Source: CAWBRT01 sp963819175 (lineage in GTDB: Bacteria; Acidobacteriota; Terriglobia; Terriglobales; Acidobacteriaceae). Taken from it: a DNA stretch of 64,000 nt. The first letter of the stretch is position 1, and each line of letters opens with the position of its first letter. This document shows, piece by piece, positions 1 through 10,156 of this stretch. The DNA is taken from NCBI GenBank assembly GCA_963819175.1, contig CAWFVJ010000025.1, positions 124,001 to 188,000 of the forward strand, read 5' to 3'. The notes under the pieces were generated by a model. That model saw nothing but the letters and a program-made list of their open reading frames with translations. It had not been told where the DNA came from and ran no database searches. A program made the translations under genes and the position numbers.

Positions 1-368
1 AGGCGAAGAAGGATCTCGCCAAACTCATCATCACCGACTTTCACTCGGCCGCGGAGGCGGAAGAAGCCGCCGCCAACTGGACACGCCAGTTTCAACGCGG
101 CGAAGCGCCGGAAAATATCGAGAGCGTAGCGTTGCGCGCCAGCGAGTGCGGGACTGGCTCCGATGGCGGAACCTGGTCGATCAAGCTCGACAAACTTATG
201 CTCAAGGCCAGACTGGCCGACTCCGCTTCCGATGCGCAGAGAAAGATCAAAGCCGGTTCAGTGCGAATCGATGGCCGGCAGACCCGCGAACTTTATCTGA
301 ATACGACGATTCCCGCGCAATTGGTGATCCGCGTCGGCAGGCTTATGAAGAAAGTCGAGCTGAGCTAG
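1..368 (+). CDS. tyrS: Tyrosyl-tRNA synthetase, C-terminal part (truncated by window edge)
   Basis: The open frame runs in from the left edge (codons in phase with position 3) and stops at TAG 366-368. The visible 121 residues look like the end of a bacterial TyrS. A helical stretch carrying KKDLAKLI and the phrase FHSAAEAEEAA is followed by an S4-type RNA-binding domain (SIKLDKLMLKARLADSASDA, AGSVRIDGRQT) and a basic tail ending KKVELS. TyrS charges tRNA-Tyr in the cytoplasm; the catalytic Rossmann fold with HIGH and KMSKS lies outside the window. A TTG at 132 could be mistaken for a start but lies inside the S4 linker. Family assignment is confident from the S4 domain and its linker; other S4 proteins are less likely. 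Confidence 0.85.
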   Translation, partial: AKKDLAKLIITDFHSAAEAEEAAANWTRQFQRGEAPENIESVALRASECGTGSDGGTWSIKLDKLMLKARLADSASDAQRKIKAGSVRIDGRQTRELYLNTTIPAQLVIRVGRLMKKVELS

Positions 369-558
369 GGCAGCCCCGGCAGCACCATGTCCATGGCAGC
401 AGCTCCGGCCAGAGCTGCTCGATCAAACTGATTCTCTTTCTTAGTACTTTTGTCTTCTTCACTTAACCCTCTTTTCGCGGGCAACTCCCGAGCTGCTCAC
501 TCCATCTTCTCTCCAGATCAACCGTTCGCGGTTGGTCCGCGAGGAGATGGTAGAACCG

Positions 559-2419
559 ATGAAAAGATGTATCGATGTGCTGCTGGTTTCCGCTCTGCTG
601 CTTGTCCTTTGGGGATGTGGGTCCGGGTCGTCTCGAATAACAGCGCTTCGACCTGCTGCTCCAACGCCGCAGCTCCAACGCCAGTGGCTCCGGAGCGACC
701 ACCACGCCCACTCCGACGCCAACTCCGACACCAACTCCGACGCCAACTCCGACACCAACCCGCACGCCGCCTCCACCCGGGAAACGGCAGCGTTACCCAG
801 TTGAATCACGTCATCTTCATGTTGAACGAGAACCGCACCTTCGATACGTATTTCGGCATGTTGAATCCGTATCGAAAGTCGCCAGAGTACCGTTGGGCAA
901 CGTGGAAATCGGCGATGATGGCAAGGAGTATGACGTCGATGGCATCGACGACAAGCTGACTACCTTCACCAACACGTACAACGGCAAGACATTTCTTCCG
1001 TTCAAATTGGCCACGGCTTGCGTCGACGACATGAGCTCCGATTGGCCGGCCAGCTTTCTGGACGTGAGCAACAGCGAGTCGATCACGCGCAAGATCACGA
1101 TGAAGTATTTCGTGCAGGAGGCCGCGGGCTACGCCATCGGTTGCGCCGCCTCCGGCTGCGGCAGCGGATCGCTGACGGATAATCCCGAATGATCCGGGCA
1201 CGCGCGCCATGGGGTACTACGATCAGGGTCTTCTCAACTACTACTACTACATGGCCTCGCAGTTCGCCGTCTCTGACCGCTGGTTCTCTCCGGTTGCCAG
1301 CAAGAGCACGCCGAACCGCATCGCGACCATCAGCGGCGGAACGACGCAAGGGCTTGACGAAAGACCCGTTCAAGAACGACAACTTAACGGGTTCGCTGGC
1401 CATTCCTACGATTTTCAGGAATTGGATCAGGCCAAGCCGCGGTCTCGTGGAAGATCTACTACGGCCTCACGCAGAGCGGATGCGTGCTGCCGAACAGCGG
1501 CACGCCCAGCGCTGCGCCGGCTTTCCGGAAATGGACTTAAACTATTTCACTTACGGGTTTAAGTACCTCAACGCGGCAAAGCCCTGCGGTGGCGTCGCCG
1601 CGCCGACGACTGTTCCTTCCAAGGCGGTCGGCGATCCCAAGAACAGCTTCTGCATCGACCCAAACCACATCGCGCCCATGACCCAGTACTTTGTCGACGT
1701 GGCGAATGGCACGCTGCCGAGCTTTGCTTACATCATTCCGGCCTATGGGCTTTTCGATGAGCACCCCGGCTCGGGCCAATCGATTCTGGCCGGGCAGATG
1801 CAAGTGGCGGCGATCACCAATGCGCTGATGAACAGCCCCTCGTGGAAGGATTCCGTGTTCTTCTTCAGCTACGACGAAGGCGGCGGTCCGCTCGAACACG
1901 TGCCTCCGGTGCCCGAAGCACACCAACGACTTCACCGATGCGGCCTGGGAATCACCACCGACATCTCTGCCATCGCGGTGAATCCGGATACTTTCTTCCC
2001 GTGTGAGCCCGAGTCAGCGCTGCCTCCGCCGCCACCTGCAGTCTCCGCCACCTCCGCCACACTCGCTGCACTGCGATCTGAGGCCCGCCTGGCCCGGCAC
2101 GCATCCCAACGACGCGGCCACCAAGCAGGGCTTCGCCGCGCAGCTTGGCTTCCGCCTGCCGAACATGATCGTCTCGCCGTTTACGCGCAAGCATTACGTC
2201 GGGCACAACCCGATGGACCACACCGCGGTGCTCAAGTTCGTCGAGAGCCGCTTTATCAGTCCGACGGCGCACTTGACCAACCGCGATGCCGTACAGCCGG
2301 ACTTGCTGGATTTCTTCGACTTCACCAACGTGCCGTGGGCCACGCCGCCTACGCCGCCAACTCCAACTCCAGATACCGGCGCAACCTGTCAGCCCGGTAA
2401 CCTGGGCACAACGCAGTGA
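559..2419 (+). CDS. Phosphoesterase-family lipoprotein (phospholipase C/acid phosphatase type), multiply frameshifted
   Basis: The N-terminus (ATG 559; GAGGAG at 541-546) encodes a Lys/Arg start, a hydrophobic segment and a WGC lipobox-like cysteine, so the product is probably an exported lipoprotein. A Thr-Pro repeat linker follows, then a phosphoesterase (PF04185-like) domain. It opens with NHVIFMLNENRTFDTYFG, the metal-binding start of this family, and later has DRWFSPVASKSTPNR, CIDPNHIAPM, YIIPAYGLFDEHPG, FFFSYDEGGGPLEHVPP and GFRLPNMIVSP. The C-terminus is again Pro-Thr rich and ends at TGA 2417-2419. The frame must change at least six times (near 640, 790, 885, 1195, 1360-1540 and 1920-2090). 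All family motifs survive, so indel errors are more likely than decay. Members hydrolyse phosphodiesters or phosphomonoesters; the substrate here is unknown. Confidence 0.75.
710..757 (+). repeat. Four 12-bp tandem repeats encoding a Thr-Pro linker
   Basis: The unit ACTCCGAC(G/A)CCA occurs four times in a row inside the phosphoesterase gene. In the coding frame it gives (Thr-Pro)n, an extracellular linker between the lipoprotein anchor and the catalytic domain. The opposite strand reads as Val-Gly repeats, which are an artefact. Confidence 0.85.
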
Positions 2420-2435
2420 GCATTTGACGGAAAAT

Positions 2436-2457
2436 GGGGGCGGCCTTCGCCGCCCCC
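2436..2457. terminator. GC-rich hairpin between convergent genes
   Basis: A perfect 9-bp stem (GGGGGCGGC / GCCGCCCCC) with a CTTC loop lies between the phosphoesterase stop and the end of the minus-strand gene at 2492. On the minus strand it is followed by ATTTTCC, so it could end transcription of that gene; on the plus strand there is no T tract. Confidence 0.5.
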
Positions 2458-2491
2458 GGAACCGCCCTTATCCGATATTACGAGACCCGCT

Positions 2492-2833
2492 TTAATGCTG
2501 CGTCCGCTTGGAGGTACGCGCGGAACTCTGATTCGCGCTCTCAAAAATGGCTTGCTGCGCTATGTCCCGCTGCCTCAGGTGGATTTGCCCTGCGGTCATC
2601 GATTCGCTCTCTAAGTGCATGGTGGTGGCGTTAGCTGGAGTCCCGGAGACACGATCGCCCGCATCGGGCGCCCCGCCATTGAAGCCCGGCGCCGGTGGAA
2701 AGGGATGTGCCGTTTCGCCGGTCAGCGTCTGGTTCTGATTGGTGCTGCCGCTCATGCTGTTCATGGCTCCGGTCTGCGCCGTCGCCAGGCCTGTAAGCAA
2801 TAAGACCGCCGCGGCATACAACAGGTTCTTCAT
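2492..2833 (-). CDS. Small secreted protein of unknown function
   Basis: 113 codons. The ATG at 2833 is preceded on the minus strand by GGAGTTTTT, a good ribosome site. The first 20 residues form a clear signal peptide (MKNLLYAAAVLLLTGLATAQ) with a likely cut after ATA or TAQ. The mature part is Asn, Ser, Thr, Gly and Pro rich (MSGSTNQNQ, PPAPGFNGGAPDAG) and shows no domain I recognise. The last 40 residues are more charged and less typical, so a late frameshift is possible. Role unknown; probably periplasmic or extracellular. Confidence 0.6.
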   Translation of the reverse strand: MKNLLYAAAVLLLTGLATAQTGAMNSMSGSTNQNQTLTGETAHPFPPAPGFNGGAPDAGDRVSGTPANATTMHLESESMTAGQIHLRQRDIAQQAIFESANQSSARTSKRTQH

Positions 2834-2896
2834 AAAAACTCCTGGTTCTCACTTCGAAGCTGTGGCGCGGCCCCGGGTTTTCCCAAGCCAAACGGC

Positions 2897-4164
2897 TTAC
2901 TTCGTCCCCGGCTCCAGCTTTTCGAGCTTTCCTCCAGAGATGCGAAACCTCTCTCCCCGCCAAACCACGGTGTTTCCAGCGAAGCTGGTAATCCAGACCA
3001 GCAATGCGATCACATCTCTCAGGGGCAGCAGCCACAGGTCAAGGTCCGCTGCCTCGTCGTGCAGCACGCTCGTGCACAAGCGCTGCGGCAACCGCGAAGC
3101 GCAGCAAGGCGGCCGCCGCCAGCAGCGCCAGACTCCAGCCCGCCAGTCCCGAACATAGGCAGGCCAGCAACGCCCACGGCAGCACATGGGTAACCCCAAG
3201 CCCGATATACCCTCCCGGTCGCCGGTCGCGGATCGTCCTTGCCCAGCGCAACTGGTGTTGGAACATCTCCCCGAAGCTGGCGCCGAGGCAGCGCGGTCTC
3301 CACCACCAGCGGCGCAAGCACCACGTCGAAGCCGGCGCGCGCAATGCGATTTCCCAGCTCGTAATCATCCGCCAGGTAATCCAGCAGCGGACGCAGTCCA
3401 CCGATAGCCTCCAGCGCTTCGCGCCGCATCGCCAGGGTCGAACCCAGCCCGAAGCTCAGCCGGCCTTCCAGCGCGTAGGCGCTCAGCACGCCTCCGGCGA
3501 AATCGGTTGCGATCGTAAGCGCCTCCAGCCGCGAAGCCAGGGTCGCCGCCGGGCCGAGCCGCCGTTGTGTTTTGTTGGCTTGTTATGCAGCCGCACGATA
3601 CAAAGCCGTCACCATCCCCGTGCGGCGGCCCGTGGTTTTCTGCCCGCGTCTCGAAGCATGCCGCGATTTGCCGCAGGTAATCCGGCGGCACCAGGATGTC
3701 GCTGTCGTTGATGAGCAGCAAATCGTAGCGCGCCTGCGGCAGCAGTTGCACCAGCGTGCTTACCTTGCGATTGGTTCCCAGCAACTCCGGACACACCATC
3801 AGTTGAATACTCCGCGACGGAAACTCCCGCTGCAGCCGCTCAACCTCCGCCACCGCCGGATCGCTTGCATCCGCCACGCCGAAGATGATTTCAAACGCGG
3901 GATAATCCTGCAGGCAATGACTGCGAAACGCTTCATACATTCGCGGATCGGTGCCGCGTAGTGGCTTGAGGATGGAAATCGGCGGCGCCTCAGGGTCATC
4001 CTGCCCTGCGTCGCGCCGTTCGACTCAGGCTGGAGCCGTGGCAAACGGCAAAACTTGACGATTCCGGCGATCACCAGGAACTGATAGCCAAGTCCGCAGA
4101 TCGCCAGGGCAGCAAAGAAACATGCTGGATGTAACCATGAAAAGTGTAGATATAAAAATTGCAT
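2897..4164 (-). CDS. HpnI/ceramide-glucosyltransferase-like family 2 glycosyltransferase, frameshifted
   Basis: The pieces assemble into one membrane GT of about 400 residues. An N-terminal membrane segment (AALAICGLGYQFLVIAGIV) is followed by the GT-A core with INDSDILVPPDYL (DxD-like metal site), FGLGSTLAMRREALEAIGG, DYLADDYELGNRIARAGFDV and QLRWARTIRDRRPGG. The last is the (Q/R)xxRW motif of processive or ceramide-glucosyltransferase-like enzymes. C-terminal membrane segments follow, then RISGGKLEKLEPGTK. This set resembles HpnI, which adds N-acetylglucosamine to bacteriohopanetetrol, but no other hopanoid gene lies nearby, so a related glycolipid role is possible. At least four frame changes are needed (near 3960, 3570, 3285 and 3080). 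Start chosen at 4164 because that frame encodes the first membrane helix. Confidence 0.7.
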
Positions 4165-4232
4165 GTGAGTTATGCAAACAGCTTAGCAGATCGAAAGATT
4201 GAAGTCCGGTCAGGCCCATGTAGCTGCGCCGA

Positions 4233-5505
4233 TTACTCGTAGCGCAGAGCCTCTATGGGATCGAGGTTGGCGGCCTTCCACGCGGGATAGATCCCGAATA
4301 CCAGCCCGATGAATGTCGAAGCGGCAAAGGCGAATGATCGACCACGGCATCGACATGGTCGCCGGCAGAGCGGGAAAAACAAAGGGCACCAGGCTGCTGA
4401 TCAATCCTCCCACCAGGATTCCCAGCACCCCTCCAATTGCCGTCAGCGCCACCGCCTCCAGTGTGAACTGCACCAGGATGTCGTGTTTGCGCGCCCCTAT
4501 CGCCTTGCGGATGCCGATTTCGCGCGTGCGTTCGGTTACCGAAACCAGCATGATGTTCATCACGCCAACGCCGCCGACGATCAATCCAACGCTGGAAACG
4601 GCGAACATGAAGACAAACACGCCGCCGGTGATCTTGTCCCACACTTCCACCAGCGAGTCCTGGCTGAAGACGGCGAAGTTGTCCTCTTTGTCCAGCGCTA
4701 CCCGCCGCCTGCGGCGCAACAGTTCGCGCACCTCATCGACGGCCTTCGGCATATCCGCCTGCGAAGTGGCCTTGATGCTGATCCAGTTGTCCTTCAGCTC
4801 CGGATGCAGCTTATGGAAGGTGGTGTAGGGAAAGAAGACAATGTTGTCTTCGGGGTTGGCGCCTCCGCTGAACGCCGCCCGCTTCTTTTCCGCCACGCCG
4901 ACCACGGTGAATAGTTGGCCTTCGATGTTGAGTTCCTTGCCGACCGGATCGGCATCGTCGAACAGCGTCTGTGCGGTGTCGTATCCGAGGACGATGACCG
5001 GGCTGTGCTGCTCTTGCTCGGCCGGAATGAACCAGCGCCCGCGCTCCGGTTTGTATTCGAAGACGTCGGCGGCCGAGACCGTATCACCTTCCAGAATCGT
5101 GTTCTTCGCCCGCCGCCCTTCGTATTTCACGACGTAAGTTCCGGTCCCAAATTGTCTCAGGAACAAACGGACGCCGGAGGAAACCGCCTTCACGTGCGGC
5201 AGGCTGCGCATGGCCATGGCATCGTCATACGTCAGCTCCTTGCGATTCAGCATCTCCGCTGTCGGCCGGCCAAGCTGGAACGGTTGCAGATGATAGGCAA
5301 AGATGATGTTGGAGCCCATCTGCTGCACCAGGCCCTGCACATTCGAGTTGAGACCGCGCACCACGGAGGAGATCGCGATCACCGTCATCACCCCGATCAC
5401 GATGCCAAGGATGGTCAGCGCGGAACGCATCTTGTTGGTCACCAGGGTGTCCAATGCCATGCGGAAATCTTCGGCAAGAATATTTTCGGTAACGTCGCTT
5501 GGCAT
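4233..5505 (-). CDS. MacB/FtsX-type ABC transporter permease (second of pair)
   Basis: Begins at ATG 5505, 2 bp after the stop of the upstream permease, so the two are co-transcribed. The order is typical of MacB_PCD-FtsX proteins. An N-terminal helix (TNKMRSALTILGIVIGVMTV) precedes a large periplasmic domain (residues ~45-290, with QMGSNIIF and VVGVAEKKRA). Three more helices follow, carrying VGLIVGGVGVMNIMLVSVTE and RTREIGIRKAIGARK. The end reads YPAWKAANLDPIEALRYE and stops at 4233. One frame change near 4320 is needed to reach that conserved end; the uncorrected frame runs on to 4210. These permeases move peptides, lipids or antibiotics, or act mechanically, with an ATPase encoded elsewhere; none is adjacent here. 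Confidence 0.8.
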
Positions 5506-5507
5506 CG

Positions 5508-6743
5508 CTATAACTCGAATCGCAGTGCCACAATCGGATCCAGACTGGCGGCCTTGCGCGCGGGATAAACTCCGAAGAAGATTCCCACGCTCGCTGAAAC
5601 CAGCAACCCGGCTACGCACCGCCCATAGTTTAATTGCCGAAGGCATCCCGATCAGCAGCGTCACGGTTTTTGCCACCGCGACCCCCACGATGACGCCCAG
5701 AATGCCGCCCACCAATGCCATCGTGCTCGACTCGATCAGGAACTGCCGCATCACATCGCCGCGCCGCGCGCCCATGGCCTTGCGGATGCCGATCTCGCGC
5801 GTGCGCTCGGTGACCGACACCAGCATGATGTTCATGATCACGATGCCGCCCACCAGCAGCGCAATCGAGGCGATGGCAATCGTGACCACAAAAAACGTGC
5901 CGCTCAGGTCGGCCCAGATGGAAAGAAAATTCTGGTTGGTCTCCGCCGCGAAACTGTCGGGCTTGCCCGGCGGCGTCGTGCCGCCGCGCCCGCAGGATGA
6001 CCCTTGACTGGTCGATCGCCGCATCCAACTCCGGCCCCATGCCGTAAGCCTTCGCCCACACGCGCATGCTGATGCGGCGGCTGCCATACTGCTTCAGCCA
6101 AGTCGTAATCGGCATGACCACCCAGTTGTCCATGCTCATGCCGAGCGTCTTGCCCTTTGGCGTAGCGACACCGACCACCTGGTAGAGGTGGCCATCCACC
6201 CGGATCTCTTTTCCCAGCGGATCGACTCCGCCCATCAGGTTTTCCTGGATATCGTGGCCGATCACGACGACATTGGCCGCGGTGTTCATGTCCGACTCGG
6301 TGATCGAGCGGCCGCTGGCGAGGTCAAGATCGTAGATCGGCCCTATCGAGGGGGTCCAGCCCCGCGCCCAGCTATCCGCGCTGCTCTGTTCGTTGTATTT
6401 GACGCTGGCATTGGCCGCCGTTGTCATGGCGCCCACGATACTTGCAGGCCGAGCAACCGGCGGCCACCGCTTCGTAATCCTCGAGGGTGATCTCTTTGCG
6501 CCGCTGACTTTCCAGGTACTGGTCGGTGTTGGTGATCACGTTCGGCGCCTTCGAGAGAATGAAGACGTCAGCGCCCAGGTTGAAAATCTTCTCGGAGACG
6601 TATCCGTTGATGCCGTTGACGAAGGTGACCACGGCAATCACCGCGGCCACGCCAATCACCACTCCAAGCAGCGTCAGCACGGAGCGGAGTTTGTTTGCCC
6701 AAAGCGACTGCAGGGCAATCCGGATGGCCTCAACCGTATTCAT
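5508..6743 (-). CDS. MacB/FtsX-type ABC transporter permease (first of pair), frameshifted
   Basis: Starts at ATG 6743 with MNTVEAIRIALQSLWANKL and a membrane helix (SVLTLLGVVIGVAAVIAVVT). A periplasmic domain follows (GPIYDLDLASGRSITESD, YQVVGVATPKGKTLG), then the three C-terminal helices with GGIVIMNIMLVSVTERTREI and GIRKAMGARRGDVM. The proper end, VYPARKAASLDPIVALRFEL, stops at 5508, just before the next permease. Three frame changes (near 6430, 5985 and 5630) are needed, all outside the conserved blocks. Likely an inner-membrane half of a MacB-like exporter with its downstream partner. The matching ATPase and adaptor genes are missing from this locus. Confidence 0.75.
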
Positions 6744-6875
6744 GCCGGTGACCAGTGACCGGTGATTCAAGTGTAGCAGCGCCGGACCAAGCTGCGCATG
6801 GCGGCCTCGCGGAACAGTCTGCGCAATTGACGGAGGAATCCAGCTTCTGGCTGCTGAAGAACTTTCTCGAGGCTG

Positions 6876-6970
6876 GCATCCTGAGCACAGCGAAGGATCT
6901 GCTGTTTGCGCGCGTTGAAAGTGACAGATCCTTCGCTGCAAAGCCGCGCGACCTCAGGATGACACTCCTA
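6876..6970. repeat. Dispersed intergenic repeat (CATCCTGAGC...GAAGGATCT type)
   Basis: The 280-bp gap between the permease start and rnpB holds an imperfect inverted repeat. Its left arm GCATCCTGAGCACAGCGAAG continues GATCT; its right arm has AGATCCTTCGCTG and CCTCAGGATGACACTCCT. Closely related copies lie at 32014-32113 and 42528-42673, with weaker remnants at 18881-19060 and 54219-54245. I see no gene in the gap. Confidence 0.75.
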
Positions 6971-7024
6971 CGAGTTCCGCCCCCTGCAACCCGGCCCACA
7001 TCTGCGCGCATATATAATTAGTCG

Positions 7025-7517
7025 TAGCGGTCGAATCGGGCGGTCGCTTTCGAGCCGTGGTTTTGAACCACGGACCCCGGGGTTAACACTCCGGTCAGGA
7101 AGAGGAAAGTCCGAACTCCGCAGAGCAGTGTGCCGGATAACGTCCGGGCACTTGGGGCCAGAGAATTCCGAGCGTCACGGGCCGAGGCTCTCGAACTTCG
7201 GGTGACGGAGAGTGCCACAGAAAACATACCGCCGACCGCGTTCCGCAAGGAGCGCGAGGTAAGGGTGAAAAGGTGCGGTAAGAGCGCACCGCCTGGGCAG
7301 TAATGTCCAGGGCACGGAAAACCCCACACGGAGCAAGACCAAATAGGGGAGGAGTCTCGCCGCTCTGGCGGGCACGTACCGGCTCGGTGCGTCACAACTT
7401 CCGGGTAGGTCGCTGGAGCCGGGCAGCAATGTCCGGCCAAGAGGAATGATCGCCCTGCCGCCTGCCGGATTTCCGGCTGGCAGGCAGACAAAATTCGGCT
7501 TACAGATTCGACCGCTA
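7025..7517 (+). ncRNA. rnpB: RNase P RNA, bacterial type A
   Basis: The ends pair perfectly over 13 bp (TAGCGGTCGAATC at 7025-7037 with GATTCGACCGCTA at 7505-7517), forming helix P1. Inside are the conserved core blocks: GAGGAAAGTCCG, CACAGAAAACATACCG, AGGGTGAAAAGGTGCGGTAA, GAGCAAGACCAAATAGGGG, AGAGGAATGAT and ACAAAATTCGGCTTA. Duplicated GGGCAG(T/C)AATGTCC(A/G)G motifs mark further helices. This is the catalytic RNA that trims the 5' leader of tRNA precursors with the RnpA protein (not in this window). Antisense open frames across it are artefacts of its GC-rich helices. Confidence 0.97.
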
Positions 7518-8185
7518 CTTGTCGGGGTCTGTTAACACTGATAGGGATACTCTTCCTGTAAGTTGGGTAGTGGGCTGCTTTGAATCAAGCGCCTGCTCTC
7601 GGGAAGCTATAGGATGGCTACTGTCCAATGATTCCTCCAACTGGCAGGCTCAGAGCAAAAACGCGCCCCTTTCACGAAATCGTATACGACATGAGACACG
7701 TCGTATTTAGTGTGGTGCGACTTAGGCAGCAACCACAAGGCACGTCGGGAGCTGCGGCACTCGGAACTGGATTCTTCGTATCTCCAGAGATATTTATTAC
7801 CTGTGATCATGTTATGAACAATCCCCTTGATCCACATCAGCCAGGGGATTCATATGCGTTGATTGCGAATTTGACGGGAACAAGCGGAAGGATGTACACG
7901 GTTACTAATCCTCAGATTGCCGCCGAGATTAATCTTTTTCCGAATATCGACCTTGCAGTTCTGCGAGTCCCTCCGCAGCAGGGACAGCCATATGTCCAAC
8001 TGGAGTATGGCGACGTTTACGAGGGAGAAGATATCGGCGTTGTCGGATACCCTATACCTCAGCTCAACGTGGTAAATGGAAACCTGGCCATTGATTCGCT
8101 CGTGTATAGAAGTTCGCGGGGACACGTCACTGCGCGTTACACCATACCTGCGGATGGCAATCTCGCAAATGTTCCAATTGTTGAA

Positions 8186-9962
8186 CCTGATTATGCAGAC
8201 ACAGACCTCGGCTGATGGCTGCGACCAGCGGTTGATCGGAGCTGGGCCTTGCGTTTCTTTTCTCGCTGACTGTGTCCTCGTTTGCCCTCGTTCTCTAAAC
8301 TAAATTCGTCGCGTCGTGTAACTGGTTGTGCCGGTTGGATCGCCGGTGCATAGAATGTCATGCACGCCTCACGATCGAAGGGCAGTGACGAGTACCGGAC
8401 GAAATCCCTTCTCGCCGGGAGCGATGCTGCGCAGCCTCTCCAACAGGCGCTGAAAGATTCCTCGCTCCGCGTATTGATCGCTGTAGCTGACACCGACCCG
8501 GCCCGCATGACGCCAGATTTTGGCGGCCAAAAACAGAAACCGTAACCGCGCCGTCGCCAGGGTCGTATGCTTCAACTCCGCTGCCGTCGTGCCTTCTTCC
8601 CGATGGAATAGCAGGAGCCAGCAATTCAGGTTGTAAGCCAGCATCGCAATCTGAAAATGGTTGCAGTTCATCGTCCAGCGTGTGGAAGGATGCGCCGCCA
8701 ACCCAGCGTCGTTGTTGGCTTCCTTGATCAAGTTCTCCGCTCCGGCGCGCTGATTGTAGAACCACACCAGCAGATCGACAGCCTCGGTCATATTCGTAAC
8801 GAACACCCGATAGGTGTACTCTGGCGTCTCGAAGAGTTGATATTGCTCGACCGAGTTGGCGGCTTTCGTCTCCGGCTGCTTCTCGTAGCGCAACGCGATG
8901 AACGGCAGGCCCGGTCCCAGCCTTCCGGTTGGTAGCGGAACTCGCACTGGGCGTCGGCATCGGTGCGTGGCGAGCGTTGCCACTCGGCCGCCCGCAGTTG
9001 CTCCACCAGACGCGCCGTCTTGCACGCCACCACGATGAAGCGGCAGTGATGGTGCTCATAGGCTTGGATGGCTTCCCAGCAGTAGAAGCCGGCATCGGCC
9101 CGCGCCTGAATGCTGGTCACCTGCGGCGGCAGTGCCGCGATGATACTGGCCAGATGACGGCGCAATCTGCTCCCCGCTGGGCCGGTCGCCGTGGCGCAGT
9201 TCGCCCCCGAGGTACTCGCGGGTCTCGGCGATAAAAGTCAGAATCGGCTGGAAGCTCTTCTTCCCTTTATGCCTCGGGTTGTAGCTTTTGCGCGCTCCCA
9301 TCTGCTGGCCATATACCGTGTGCACGGTCGTGTCGGTGTCCAGCGTGACTTCCGTCAGGCGCACATGGGCCGCGTCCCAGACCCGTTGCCGCATCTCCCG
9401 CTGCACTTGCAACAGTTGCTGCGCCACCTGCAGGTGTAACGACGCCAGAAACCGCCAGAAGGTACACTGCGGCGGCAGTTGCCCCACCTGCAAGATGCCG
9501 GTGAGCATGGGCTCCCGCAGTAGAAAGCGCACATGGTTCAGGCGCGAGAACCCGACGTAGACGGCCAGCACCATCCCCAGCACAAATTGATACATCGACA
9601 TCACGCGAGGGAGCCGTTTCACTTTCAGGGTGGTTTCCACCAGGGACTGGAAGCCGAGCTTCTCCAACATGGTGGCCACCGGCAACAGCCCACCGTAGGC
9701 AGTCAGATTTTTGCCGTCGAAGTCGTAGGGCGTGGAAGCCCCGATTTTGTTGAGCTGCGGAATGATCTTTGGAGCGCCTTGCGGAATGCGCCTTTTCTGA
9801 CTATCCTGTTCGCTGTTGTTCACCAATTGGGTGACTCCTGGAAATCGGCTCGCGAAGCGGGAACTTCGCTGCCTCTCTGTTTTACGACAGGATTTCCAGG
9901 GTTCCAACCGGTCCCTTCCTCCGCAGCTCCCTGGCAGTTCAGAGGTCTGTGAATAGGTCAGG
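8186..9962. mobile_element. IS1380-family insertion sequence, 1777 bp, complete
   Basis: The element has related ends: CCTGATTATGCAGACACAGACCTC on the left (written here in two parts, CCTGATTATGCAGA then CACAGACCTC). The complement of the right end reads CCTGACCTATT then CACAGACCTC. The last ten bases of each are identical. It is flanked by a direct 5-bp target duplication, TTGAA at 8181-8185 and 9963-9967. It carries one minus-strand transposase gene. End type (CCTG), size and duplication length fit the IS1380 family. It sits inside the serine protease gene. Confidence 0.93.
8369..9907 (-). CDS. IS1380-type DDE transposase, two frameshifts
   Basis: Spans almost the whole IS on its minus strand. 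Recognisable parts, in order, are PYDFDGKNLTAYGGLLPVAT, FVLGMVLAVYVGFSRLNHVR and LTEVTLDTDTTVHTVYG, which holds the first catalytic Asp. Then come YNPRHKGKKSFQPILTF, ARADAGFYCWEAIQAYE (second Asp) and, near the end, GAENLIKEANNDAGLAAHPS with the catalytic Glu of the YREK-like region, followed by FQIAMLAYNLNCWLLLF. Two frame changes are needed, near 9170 and 8925. The usual IS1380 transposase is one ORF of about 450-500 residues, and the joined length agrees. It cuts and pastes the element; with frameshifts as sequenced it would be inactive. Confidence 0.88.
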
Positions 9963-10156
9963 TTGAAGTTGATTTTTTATTTGTTCCTGGTGCCAGCGGA
10001 GGACCGGTATTCCACGCAGAGACGGGGAGAGTACTAGGATTTGTCCGTGGCTTTCGTTGGCACCGCATTCGCGAAGCGGTCACCAACGTCGCGATGATTC
10101 AGCAGTTACCCCTTGGGATGTCGAACCAGTATATTGAAAATCTAAATGCAATCTAT

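Noticed and set aside
463..765. Minus-strand frame with Val-Gly repeats
   Set aside because: Antisense of the Thr-Pro linker repeat in the phosphoesterase gene.
7018..7491. Antisense frames across 7018-7491
   Set aside because: The region folds as RNase P RNA with paired ends and all core blocks; the frames are composition artefacts.
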